A stretch of 10,915 nucleotides of DNA from Cephalothrix spiralis (GCA_032353305.1 JAUCNG010388924.1:1-10915); one strand, 5' to 3'; shown: positions 1 through 8,850, counted from the stretch's first letter. The notes: a model not told the origin generated them from the sequence alone. Translations and numbers: made by a program.

Positions 1-780
1 AAATATCACTTTCGATTTAACAAGTACTGTTCAAATTAATTTTAAACTAATATACGTTTTAAAACTAATAATCGTTCACTGAGAATATAATATAAATGTA
101 TTGGACACTTGCTTTCTATATTACTTGTTTTTAGTCCAATACAGCTCGCACTTCATCGTTTTCGAGCAATTAATTTTTGTATTAAACTAATTTCTTAACA
201 TCGTAAATTACAATCAATAGAAATAAATGCTATATGTATTTATCTGATAAAATTAGGTGAAAAGATTTCGAGACAGAAAAGTTTTATAAAATAATTTTAG
301 GGGAAGGGTACAAAACCTTTAAAGACAAAATCTATAATTATCTTAAGTCTGTGGTGGGAAAATCTATACCATAGTTTTACAGTAAAGTATATAGTAAGTT
401 TATCCTTAAAAGGCATCCGCGTGGCCTATCTAACCAATACAAAATTTAGCAACCGGGACAGTTATTTGCCTATAACCTGCTATAACTCAAGAAATCTATA
501 ATTAGTACTAAGGCTGTTCTTGGAGGGGAGTTCAAACCGAAATTTACGCTAATTCCGAAAATTCGCTTAATTTTCCTATGAGCACAGCCTTTAATATAAG
601 ACATATAAAACATGCGAAATATGTTATATTATTTGGAAGGGTCTAGTTATACTGATTAAACGGTACGTTAATATTTTGCGATAGCTTAAATATTTCTTTA
701 GTTATAGACCAAAAACTGTTCGCGGGATGATATTTTGTATTGGTGAGATGGGCCATGATGTGCCAATGTTTATCCCTAAT
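1..780. other. AT-rich non-coding DNA beyond the DENND5-like gene
   Basis: No reading frame, splice-flanked exon, tRNA or clear repeat was found on either strand. It is presumably 3' flank or distal 3' UTR of the minus-strand gene. A slightly less AT-rich stretch (about 410-600) might be old transposon DNA, but nothing in it is recognisable. Confidence 0.5.
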
Positions 781-786
781 TTTATT
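781..786 (-). promoter_or_regulatory. Candidate polyadenylation signal of the DENND5-like gene
   Basis: AATAAA on the minus strand (TTTATT on plus), 124 bp beyond the stop codon at 910-912. Position and strand suit a short 3' UTR. In DNA this AT-rich the hexamer occurs by chance, so it is a candidate only. Confidence 0.45.
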
Positions 787-909
787 TTGTGTGAACACGT
801 GACAGACTAGAATTTCGGATCGATACTGGGATACCGATTAGGCTTATGGATTATATAGATTTTGTCCCTAGTTTTTGTTGTTATAATAGATTTCGCACCC
901 AACTCAAAT

Positions 910-1093
910 TTATATATTAGTGCCTTTTGTCAACGATGCCTCCAGACGAATATCAAAGTCTTGTAATGATTCAAGTATCTCTATGGCGAATCGTAATAAT
1001 CTTCTATCCCGCATAAAAGAATGTTCTTCAAACATTATTTCAGTAACACTTGTTAATGCCATTGCACTCAGCCAGCTTCCTAGCATATGATCC
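910..1093 (-). CDS. DENND5: DENND5-like gene, terminal coding exon with stop
   Basis: A 184-bp terminal exon on the minus strand. The acceptor CTTTTTAG precedes 1093. The first base G completes the AG left by the previous exon to give R, reading IAVR-DHMLGSWLSAMA. Sixty residues follow, including the charged FEEHSFMRDRRLLRF and the C-terminal LEASLTKGTNI, then TAA at 912-910. A 'W...MYEExAxxRxxxx...LxxFxxxLExSLxKG' ending is how I recall DENND5 family C-termini, so the reading frame appears complete at its 3' end and undamaged. The exon is too short to stand out in a simple ORF scan. The whole four-exon product visible here is about 190 residues, only the tail of a protein that is normally over 1,000 residues. 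Confidence 0.86.
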
Positions 1094-1282
1094 CTAAAAA
1101 GAAAACGAGTATGATATATTTAGTTGATAATTTCGTTCAAAAAAAAGGAGGTAATTTTATTTAACCCTCTATAACACATGGTAGCCCCCCAACGGTTTAG
1201 CATATTGGCGGGTAGTGTTGACTCCCACAAACTATATATTTCTGGAAAGGTCTTGAAAAATGCTGATCAATTGGGGGGTTTA

Positions 1283-1544
1283 GATTTTTCAAAAACATCA
1301 GAAAATTATTTTTTTGTCCCCAACCCCACCAAGGGGTGGGGCTGATTACTTTTTGGGGTTTAATTGATCATCCCCACCCCTACATTTGGTGTACAAATTT
1401 CTGATCACGGCCTACAATATCCGTTGATCGTTCGACAACACTTTCCGCGGCGGGGGTGTTGGAGGGCGATACGGACCTTCGTATACTAAGGTACCCCACC
1501 TCCTGGGAGGCAAACAAATAATTTTCTGATTTTTTTGAAAAATC
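1283..1544. repeat. Foldback / MITE-like element with 34-bp inverted arms
   Basis: Bases 1283-1316 are the reverse complement of 1511-1544 at 32 of 34 positions, separated by 194 bp. The spacer is itself structured. GGGGTGGGG at 1333-1341 can pair with CCCCACC immediately before it (1324-1330) or with CCCCACCCC at 1372-1380. TGATCAATT just outside the left arm (1263-1271) is mirrored by AATTGATCA at 1362-1370. The spacer is also visibly more GC-rich than its surroundings. No transposase is present, so a non-autonomous foldback or MITE-type element in the DENND5 last intron is the simplest reading. Element ends and target-site duplications could not be fixed. Confidence 0.65.
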
Positions 1545-1940
1545 CAAAAAAATCACGTTTTTTGAAAATGGTACAAATATTGCCCTCGCCAATTTATTTA
1601 TCCGTCCAATTGTGTATATGATATAATACCCTGGTAACGAGGATGGGTAGCACAAGTGCAACATTGGTTTTCGACACGGTAGCAGACGATACCCCTTGTG
1701 AGTCACCAGGTAGAATTTTTCCGATAAAAATCCAGTGTAATTCTTCAGTAACAGACTAAGAGCATAGTATTCGATAACTCGAAATGGTGAAAAACGATTA
1801 AAAGTGACTTCAAATCGAAAAAGGCACAATGCCAACAGCTTAATTATGATATGTATGTTTGAGATCAGCTTTATGCGCATAAAAGATCTCAGACTGAAAA
1901 ACCTCAATTTTAATGGACATTTTGATTTATAACTCATTAA

Positions 1941-4430
1941 GAGGGGTGAACGTTCTTCGAATTGACAATTGATATTGTGATTTATTCTTTATTTAGGGTG
2001 AACGTTCTTTGAATTTCCAATTGATATTGTGATTTGATATACTTTATTGTGAACGTCTTCGGATTTTCCAATGTATATTGGAACTTATAATTTATTTAGG
2101 GTGAACGTCCTTTAAATTTTCCATTGGATATTGTGACTTATATTTTATATTGGGTGAACGACCTTCAGATTTTCCAATAAATATTATGATTTATACTTTA
2201 TTTTAGGTTGAACGCCCTTCTTATTTTACCAATTGATAAATTTTGTGAAATTTTATTCTAGGGTGAACGACCTTCGATTTTTCCAAAGAGTATTGTGATT
2301 TATATTTTATTAAGGGTGAACATCCATCAGATTTTCAAACGGATGTTGTGATTTATACATGTACTTTATTTAGGGTGAACGTCCTTCGAATTTCAGATGA
2401 ATATTGTGATTTATACCTATTTTCAAATTTACAATTGATGTTGTGATTTATACTTTTTTTGGATGAACGTCCTTCGAATTTTCAAATTGATATTGTGATT
2501 TATACTTTTTATTAAGGATGAACGTCCTTCAGATTTACAATGGAAATTGTGATTCATACTTTATTTTGAGCGTCCTTCGAATTTCAAATGGATATTTTGA
2601 CATTATTGAGGTTGATTCCAATGTATATTGTGATTCATACTTTATTTAGGTTGAACGTCCTTCGGATTTTCGAATGAATGTTATTTATATGCGTTATACT
2701 TTATTTTAGGTTGAACACCCTTCTAATTTACCAATTGATAATTTTGTGACTTAAAATATTTTTCTAGGGTGAACGACCTTCGATTTTTCCAAAGAGTATT
2801 GTGTTTATACTTTATTGAGGTTCACCTTCATCGAATTTTCCAATGGATGTTGTGATTTATACTTTATTTAGGTTGAACGTCCTTCAAATTTTTTTACAAT
2901 GGATATTGTGATTCATACTTTTTATTAAGGATGAATGTCCTTCGAATTTCCAATGGATTTTATTAAGGTGGAACGTCCTTCAGATTTACAATTGATATTG
3001 TGAGCGTCCTTCGTATTTCAAATGGATATTTTGACTTGTAAATTATTTAGGTTGAACGTCCTTCGGATATTTCAATGGATATTGTGACTTATACTTTATT
3101 TAGGTTGAACGTCTTTCGGATTTTCCAATGGATGTTGTGATTTATACTTTATTAAGAGTGAACGTTCTTCGAATTTCCAATGGATATTGCTGGATATTGT
3201 GATTAATACATTATTTAAGGTGAACGTCCTTTAGATTTTCCAATAGATATTGTGACTTATACTTTTTATTAAGGATGAACGTCCTTCGAATTTCCAATGG
3301 ATATTGTGATTTACACTTTATTTAGGTTGAACGTCCATCAGATTTACATTGGATATTGTGATTCATACTTTATTGTGAACGTTCTTCGAATTTTGACTTA
3401 TACATTATTGATACATTATTGAGGTTGGACGTCCTTCGGATTTTCCAATGGATGTTGTGACTTATAATTTATTTAGGTTGAACGTCCTTCAGATTTTCCA
3501 ATCGATATTGTGATTTATACTTTATGGATAAACGCCCTTCGTATTTGCAATGGATATTGAACATATTATACATATTAAAGGTGAACGACCTTCAAATTTC
3601 TAATGGATATTTTGATTTATACTTTAGGGTGAACGTCCTTCAGATTTTCCAATGGATATTGTGATTTTTACTTTATTTAGGGTGACTTCAGATTTTCCAT
3701 TGGATATTGTGACTTATATTCTATATTGGGTGAACGTCCTTCGAATTTTTAATGGATATTGTGATTTAAATTAAAACTTTATTTATATATATATATATAT
3801 ATGACTTTATTTAGGGTGAGCGTCCTTCGAATTTTCCAATTGATATTGTGATTTATATTTTATTAAAAGGTGAACATCCTTCGGATTTTCCAATGGATGT
3901 TGTGATATATACTTTATTAAGGGTGAACGATTTTACAATGGATATTGTGATTCATACTTTATTGTGAACGTCCTTCGAATTTCAAATGGAGATTTTGACA
4001 CACATTATTGAGGTTGCACGTCCTTTGGATTTTCCAATGGATGTTGTGACTTATAATTTATTTAGGTTGAACGTGTTTCGAATTTTCCAATGGATGTTGT
4101 GATTTATACATTATTGAGGTTGCACGTCCTTCGGATTTTCCAATGAATGTTGCGATTTATAATTAATTTAGGGTAACAACCTTCACATTTCCAATGTATA
4201 TTGTCATTTAAAATTTCAAAAGAATATTGTGATTTATATTTGATATTGGGTGAACGTCCTTCAAATTTTCCAATCGATATTGTGATTTATACTTTATTAA
4301 GGGTGAAGAACGTCCTTCGAATTTTCAATGGATAATGTGATTCATACTTTATATAGGGTGAACGTCTTAAGCATTTTCCAATATATATTATGAATCCTTC
4401 AATTGGGACTTATAATTTATTTAGGGTGAA
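1941..4430. repeat. Minisatellite array, ~50-bp unit, ~2.5 kb
   Basis: About 2,490 bp of head-to-tail, diverged copies of a unit of roughly 50 bp, close to GGTGAACGTCCTTCG, then GATTTTCCAATGGATATTG, then TGATTTATACTTTATTTA. From length divided by unit I estimate some 45-50 copies; this was not counted exactly. Units vary by substitution, short deletions and truncation, so the array is old or weakly homogenised. Each unit contains CAAT-GGAT-ATTG, a 4-bp stem with a 4-base loop. A short (TA)n run interrupts it near 3784-3802. The whole array lies in the last intron of the minus-strand DENND5-like gene and ends about 55 bp from the penultimate exon's donor. No coding potential is visible. Confidence 0.93.
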
Positions 4431-4485
4431 TTACGGCATCGTAATGAGTTATATAAACATGATATTATTATAAATATATACCAAC

Positions 4486-4657
4486 CTGACAGCTATGCAA
4501 ATAACCAGTTGAAATTTTCCGTCTTTTCCAACACTTTGTGAAGCAGTATCGACATCGTAATAAACACGGCAGAAGTGGGAATAAATTTCTCGGAAATCCA
4601 TCGGCAGTTTATCTTCAGCTTCACTTAGAATACTGTTGAAAAATCCATAAATTTTTT
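4486..4657 (-). CDS. DENND5: DENND5-like gene, penultimate exon (middle of RUN2 domain)
   Basis: A 172-bp minus-strand exon with acceptor TATTTTTTCAG before 4657 and donor GTCAG|GTTGGT at 4486/4485. It enters in phase 1: the G left by the previous exon plus AA gives E, reading WDYF-EKIYGFF across the junction. It leaves in phase 2. Recognisable stretches are LPMDFREIYSHFCR and GKDGKFQLVICIAVR. The GKDGKFQ block followed by a hydrophobic strand matches my memory of DENND5 RUN2. The frame stays open to 4826 and 4449 beyond the splice sites, but those extensions are low-complexity intron sequence. The next intron (4485-1094) is about 3.4 kb and carries the minisatellite. I considered a RasGAP domain because of the 'LPxxFRxI' wording; the joined context fits RUN better. 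Confidence 0.85.
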
Positions 4658-5000
4658 CTGAAAAAATATTTTGTTCTTTATAAATTATGAGAAATATATA
4701 TAATTTTCCACATCTGCGGCAAGGTGGGAACGTATTACGTACTATGTTATTTTGAAATTGACCCAAGCCAATAAAATGGTTGCCTAAAGGCAATCCTTTT
4801 CTAGTACATCTTGAATCAGGCTGCATACAGTCCTAGCTGAGGTCAACTATAACGCGGTTATCAAAATTAGTATATACATACTATGCCTTATTCACCTTTC
4901 AACACTCACTACGCGGTTTAGCTCATCCCACCCGCACTCATGGATTAAGGCGAATGTTGATAAGCGTTTCAAATTACCTGTACCAAAATATATATTTTAG

Positions 5001-5073
5001 GGTCCACTACCCATCAATATGCTGGTGGGGCACTTTTTGAACAATTTTAGCCCTCGCCAATTTTCCCATCCAA
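5001..5073. repeat. Partial copy of a dispersed element shared with the last intron
   Basis: The 18 bases at 5006-5023 (ACTACCCATCAATATGCT) match the reverse complement of 1199-1216 with two differences. The string GCCCTCGCCAATTT around 5050-5063 recurs in direct orientation beside the foldback element near 1582-1595, with TTATCC/CCATCC following. The two anchors are about 370 bp apart at the first locus and about 30 bp apart here, so this looks like an internally deleted or rearranged copy. It sits in the 469-bp intron 4658-5126. Confidence 0.4.
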
Positions 5074-5126
5074 AAATAAAAGCAAGACTTTCAAATATAA
5101 TATCAAAATGGGTTCTAATATCTTAC

Positions 5127-5253
5127 CGAAATAATCCCAGACATAAAAACGATGCCTAAACAGGCGACTAGATTTGAAACCGCATCTAAAAACTTTTTCA
5201 ATGCTCGAGACCAGGCCCATTTCACCACACAATAACACAGTCAAGCTTCCACG
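5127..5253 (-). CDS. DENND5: DENND5-like gene, exon opening the second RUN domain
   Basis: A 127-bp minus-strand exon. The acceptor is a clean pyrimidine tract TTTCTTTTTAG before 5253 and the donor is TTTCG|GTAAGA at 5127/5126. It starts in phase 0 and ends in phase 1. It encodes [17 protein letters not shown], then [15 protein letters not shown] and a final VWDYF. The 'LxxxLxxGFKSxRxF...WDY' pattern is typical of the start of RUN domains, and the text is closest to the C-terminal RUN domain of DENND5A/B. In known members these are large proteins (uDENN-DENN-dDENN, RUN1, PLAT, RUN2) that act as Rab guanine-nucleotide exchange factors on Golgi and endosomal membranes. The reading frame also runs on into the intron to about 5047, but that tail is hydrophobic intron read-through and is excluded. 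Confidence 0.85.
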
Positions 5254-6138
5254 CTAAAAAGAAATGAAAACAAAGATGTTATTAGTTGAGGAAGAAACAT
5301 GAATGTTCTAGACTTGCCCATCTCGACTACACCTCGCTATGTAATTGGCATTATCTTAACTCGGAGCCCCGCATATTAAGATCTGCGGATGGAGTCTTAA
5401 AAACCGTTTCTTTATTAGGTTCGAAAGGTTGAGTCTGTGTATGCAGTGCTATTTGTCCGGGCTCGATGATGCACGTAGCGATTTGCAATTCCTTTCAAGA
5501 ATTTCATTGATATGATCAAAGAGCGAATCAGAGCTTACGAAACTGGACTACACTGAAAAATTACGATTGTCGTCACATGACCAATCGATTGAAATGTTTT
5601 GACTCCGTTATTGAGGGAAGTTGTGAATCGCTATACGGGTCAGGGGGCCTGGACAGTTGGCATTCTATGTGTATACGTAGCCATTCGAGCTTAATAAAGA
5701 AACATTTTATTCTCCTACCTGATAGCTAGGAAATATCCCAGCGTAAGCCGGCATTGGTTCCGAAGCCCTGTGAAGAGAAGCTATAACAAGTGCTGAGGGT
5801 ATCGAAATGAGACTTGCCCTCTGACTCTGTAGGCATGTTTGTGAACCAACAAACTCAAAAATCATACGTCTTTTTTAGTTAGATCAGGTTAGATCATCAC
5901 ACGTTTTGGTTTTGAAACTCTTCAGATTTTGCAAATGGAGCTTCTTATACATGCCGTAGCGCTAGTATGACCTGTATCGTACCATTAGAACAGGTGCAGT
6001 GATCGCTATCTTATCGACTGTAAAAACCACAATATATGTGATGGTTATTTGTCTGTATTGGTTTCATTGATTTGTTTAAAGCTTTGGATTCAAATATGAG
6101 GTGTTCCAAAAGAATGCATTCTGGGTCACGTTACCTAC
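5254..6138. other. Intron of the DENND5-like gene
   Basis: An 885-bp minus-strand intron bounded by donor GTAGGT (at 6138) and acceptor CTTTTTAG (ending at 5254). I see no nested gene and no recognisable repeat. Base composition is closer to balanced than in the neighbouring introns, which could mean old inserted DNA. Confidence 0.6.
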
Positions 6139-6221
6139 CTCTTTTTCAGGCTTATAGAAATGCTTCACCAAACTGTTTACACTATCACCAAGCAATTCCT
6201 GTACTTCTGATATTGTTAATG
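6139..6221 (-). CDS. DENND5: DENND5-like gene, internal coding exon (fourth from last)
   Basis: An 83-bp exon on the minus strand. The acceptor is TTTTTGCAG just right of 6221 and the donor is GAG|GTAGGT at 6139/6138. It enters with two bases finishing a codon and then encodes 27 residues beginning LTISEVQELLGD and ending YKPEKE. It leaves in phase 0, exactly what the next exon (5253-5127, starting CGT GGA) needs. The sequence looks like the linker just before the second RUN domain in DENND5 (Rab6IP1) proteins, recalled from family knowledge without a search. On its own the exon is short and weakly diagnostic; its assignment rests on splice sites, phase and order. Upstream exons must lie to the right, and I found none before the window ends. 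Confidence 0.68.
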
Positions 6222-6945
6222 CTGCAAAAATAAAAGAAATATTTAAAATAAAAGATTGGATTGGATAGCCATTAACCGCATATCTAATAACTTTTTATTC
6301 TCACAACATTTAATATGGAAACTTTTTGATTTGCTTTAAAGTTCCCTAAAAATCATAAACAAAAATAGGTCAAATTGTTTATGATGGTGATTGTATACCA
6401 ATGCTAAGGAAGACGTCTTTGCAGTATCATGGTTCAAGAAGGCCGGCTAACAGCCCGGAAATACATAATGCAAGGTCAGGTGCTAGGCCTATTTACGATG
6501 CATTATGATATCTTGTTGTTGATCGTTGAGTATTTGAAAAAAAGTTTGAATCAAATTTTAATATTATTCTGTAAAAATCAAACGTTAGTAAAAGCATGGT
6601 CATTTATATGAACTAACGACAGTATTTTGTCACTCGATCAATTAATGAATCGTCACTAAATTTAAAGAGCATGGTTGTACACATTGAGATAATGACAGTT
6701 GGTGAAAAATTGGATTCTTTGTTTGAACTAAATCTGGTCAGGGACTCATAACGACAGTTTAAAACAAAAGATGGATATTAATCACTATAGTAACCGCAAA
6801 CAATAACCTATCAAACCTATTAAAAATGACTTGTAGTGATGGAAAAGTAAATATCTGACTTTGGAACTTGGTTCAGATTTAATTGGCATAATTCAGTGAC
6901 AGATCAGGTTGTACTCTCAACAAAAGTTTTACTGCTAACCGAGAT
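6222..6945. other. Non-coding stretch between the DENND5-like exon and the channel gene
   Basis: About 720 bp between a minus-strand exon and a plus-strand gene. It must hold the 3' end of the next DENND5 intron and the 5' flank of the channel gene. A 60-codon frame at 6429-6611 has no family resemblance. No convincing TATA box or initiator was found. An in-frame TAA at 6889-6891 closes the channel frame upstream of its first ATG. Confidence 0.5.
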
Positions 6946-8607
6946 ATGAATAAACAGGAGAAATTTAATTTACTGTTACAGTACATAAAATATGACAATG
7001 TCGAAGGATTAAAGGAACTTATTCAAGAGGAAAGAAGCGTACTCGAAAGCCACCAAGATGTTAAGTATGTGTATGGTAAGAAAAGATTGAGTAAAATCGA
7101 ATATAAAACACCATTAATCCTTAGCGTAGCTTTTGGGAGCATTAATGTTTTTAAAACTTTAATCGAATTTGGTTGTGATCTTACAGTTCAAGATACGGGG
7201 CAAGCAAATATCATCCATGCGCTTATCCTTTGCGATATTAACAACAAAGGCCTTTACGCAGAATTATATCGCAACATTAAAGCAGTTATTCTATCTCTAA
7301 GTGGTGGTGATTTGATACTTAAAACGCTTCTCCTACAAGAAAATTCAGATGGACACCGGCCCCTAGAATTAGCAATGGTCAACGGATCATATGAACTATT
7401 TCTAGAAATATTACACACTGATGGAGTTTATAGAAAAATGTTAGAAGAACATGGGATAGTAGAGTACTGGAATTATGACGTTAGCGAATACCTTATCGGC
7501 GGAAACCGAATGGCACTATCGCCATTATCGATTCTATCGTCGAAGAAACTAAACGAGCGAGATATGGTGCGTCTGTCTGAACTTGAGTTCTTCGATATTC
7601 CAATAATTCAAGAATGGATGGAGAGTCAAAATAAGTTGTACGTTATCCCTCGGATTATAGATATTGTGGTTAAACTAACTTTAGCTGCTTCAGCAATGAT
7701 ACCGATGGTAAGCGATTGGCAAACTCTTTTAAAGCAACAATGGTACGTAGAGTTTGTAACTGTTGTATACAGTACAGCACTCATAGGATGCTTAATAGCA
7801 TTACGAAGCCTTTCTATATGTTTATTGATTATCAGTTGTATTTTGGGAAGTATTAAAAAAACGGTAAGAATTTCTTACTTTTTTCTTAAATGGATGGTTC
7901 TAGAGTTTGCAGGTATGGTTATAATTACAATATATATAGCCTACGGTTATTTTACAGCAGTACAATTAAACATTTGGCAATGGACAGTATTACCAATGAA
8001 TATTATTGGGTTATGCCTTATAATTGATATTTGTAAAAATATTCCAGGTTTTGGATTCTTTTTTATCGGTATTTCATGTATGACTAATGCTATGATTGAT
8101 TTTTTGGTTGCATTTTGCATTGTTTTTGGTCTATTTTCCTTTGTTTTGTTTTCAATTTTGATATCAACTTTATATGACTATAAGAAAGTTAATATCTTAT
8201 ATATGTTTGAATTTAACTTTAAATTAATGTTAAATATGGTTAATCCAATTGAAGATTTAAATATTAAATATGATCTTGGTAGTTATCCAGCTATGGCTAC
8301 TTTGATAAATTTATACCATGTAACATTTGTATTTTTTGTGAGTATTTTGCTCCTTAATATGCTAATAGGTGTCATGGCAGGTGTATATGCAACTCTCACG
8401 TCTCATAAGAAATTAACAGTTGATTTGCATAAATTAGAGAGACGAACAAAGTCATTTTGGTGGTACACTCCAATCATTTCAATAATAAACAAACTTAAAG
8501 TCATTTGCAAGGGTGACCAAGGCATAGTTGATGCCTTTCCAAAATATAATGAAAGTTGTTTGGTAGTTGGGGTTCTGAAATCAAACCCAAATCAAAAATT
8601 ACCATAA
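6946..8607 (+). CDS. Ankyrin-repeat, six-helix TRP-like cation channel protein
   Basis: A single uninterrupted frame of 553 codons. The N-terminal third (about 7-160) has ankyrin-like helix pairs; the clearest are KTPLILSVAFGSINVFKTLI (54-73) and RPLELAMVNGSYELFLEIL (138-156). A pre-channel linker (about 175-232) leads to hydrophobic segments near 234-254, 268-300, 318-336, 346-364 and 383-408. A short pore-loop-like region follows (about 419-435, FEFNFKLMLNMVNPIEDL), then a last helix at 452-482 containing LLNMLIGVMAGVYATL, much like TRPV/TRPA S6. A basic tail (487-520) occupies the TRP-box position. It is therefore probably a plasma- or organelle-membrane cation channel subunit; ligand and ion are unknown. 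The start is the first ATG after an in-frame TAA (6889-6891); 17 open codons precede it. Typical TRPV/TRPA proteins are longer with more ankyrin repeats, so unseen 5' exons are possible. No frame break is visible. The subfamily cannot be named from sequence reading alone. Confidence 0.85.
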   Translation: MNKQEKFNLLLQYIKYDNVEGLKELIQEERSVLESHQDVKYVYGKKRLSKIEYKTPLILSVAFGSINVFKTLIEFGCDLTVQDTGQANIIHALILCDINNKGLYAELYRNIKAVILSLSGGDLILKTLLLQENSDGHRPLELAMVNGSYELFLEILHTDGVYRKMLEEHGIVEYWNYDVSEYLIGGNRMALSPLSILSSKKLNERDMVRLSELEFFDIPIIQEWMESQNKLYVIPRIIDIVVKLTLAASAMIPMVSDWQTLLKQQWYVEFVTVVYSTALIGCLIALRSLSICLLIISCILGSIKKTVRISYFFLKWMVLEFAGMVIITIYIAYGYFTAVQLNIWQWTVLPMNIIGLCLIIDICKNIPGFGFFFIGISCMTNAMIDFLVAFCIVFGLFSFVLFSILISTLYDYKKVNILYMFEFNFKLMLNMVNPIEDLNIKYDLGSYPAMATLINLYHVTFVFFVSILLLNMLIGVMAGVYATLTSHKKLTVDLHKLERRTKSFWWYTPIISIINKLKVICKGDQGIVDAFPKYNESCLVVGVLKSNPNQKLP

Positions 8608-8658
8608 ACAATTTTATATTGTGCAGTAGATTTTCAACTACCAGGCGAACCATGTGTA

Positions 8659-8664
8659 AATAAA
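8659..8664 (+). promoter_or_regulatory. Candidate polyadenylation signal of the channel gene
   Basis: AATAAA 52 bp after the TAA stop (8605-8607) of the channel gene, on the same strand. It is the nearest canonical hexamer downstream. No genomic A-tract follows it, so there is no direct mark of a retrocopied mRNA end. Confidence 0.5.
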
Positions 8665-8687
8665 ATTTAATGCCTTTTGTGATAATT

Positions 8688-8810
8688 TTGCAATGATTAT
8701 TAAGTGTCGTTCTTCCATCATATATAATGCTGCTGTAAATGTACATAATTTTTTCTCCAGGATTTTACCAAGGTTGTAATTTTTACAGTCCATACCGTTT
8801 GAAATGTCTA
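8688..8810. repeat. Partial, diverged copy of the right-hand repeat
   Basis: TGCAATGATTATTAAGT here recurs at the head of the next copy (8853 onward), followed by a similar 'T-rich, TCC, TTTTACCAAG' segment. The part GCTGTAAATGTA...TTTTTTCTCC at about 8732-8757 recurs near 10122-10150. It starts about 80 bp after the channel stop codon, so it could overlap that gene's 3' UTR. Confidence 0.45.
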
Positions 8811-8850
8811 TTTTCAGTTTTGTCTTAAGTACTAATTAATTTTTATTATG

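Noticed and set aside
1380-1937. A 185-codon antisense frame across the foldback element
   Set aside because: It crosses the right arm and GC-rich spacer of the inverted repeat. It has no family resemblance and sits within a spliced-out intron of a gene on the same strand. It looks like a chance frame.
1941-2060. Heat-shock elements (GAACGTTCTTCGAA) in the first repeat units
   Set aside because: The spacing between GAA/TTC modules is off by one from a canonical element. Most units read GAACGTCC and lose the TTC module. It is a by-product of the repeat consensus.
1941-4430. CRISPR-like array
   Set aside because: The units are contiguous and diverged, with no constant repeat separating unique spacers, and the window is eukaryotic. 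It is a minisatellite.
4486-4657. RasGAP-domain exon
   Set aside because: LPMDFREI initially resembled RasGAP text, but the joined exons lack the FLR-type motif and fit a DENND5 RUN domain with consistent phases.
5403-5703. 12-bp inverted repeat (GTTTCTTTATTA / TAATAAAGAAAC)
   Set aside because: Short, AT-rich and about 290 bp apart; expected by chance in a window of this size and composition.
6429-6611. A 60-codon plus-strand frame
   Set aside because: Short, with no recognisable motif or splice context, in AT-rich flank; consistent with chance.
6946-8607. Bacterial, endosymbiont or viral origin for the intronless ankyrin protein
   Set aside because: The TRP-type S6 and overall channel layout are animal-like, base composition matches the surroundings, and the flanks are animal gene and retroelement DNA.
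8501-8746. An antisense frame over the end of the channel gene
   Set aside because: Shadow of the channel coding sequence and its 3' flank; no domain resemblance.
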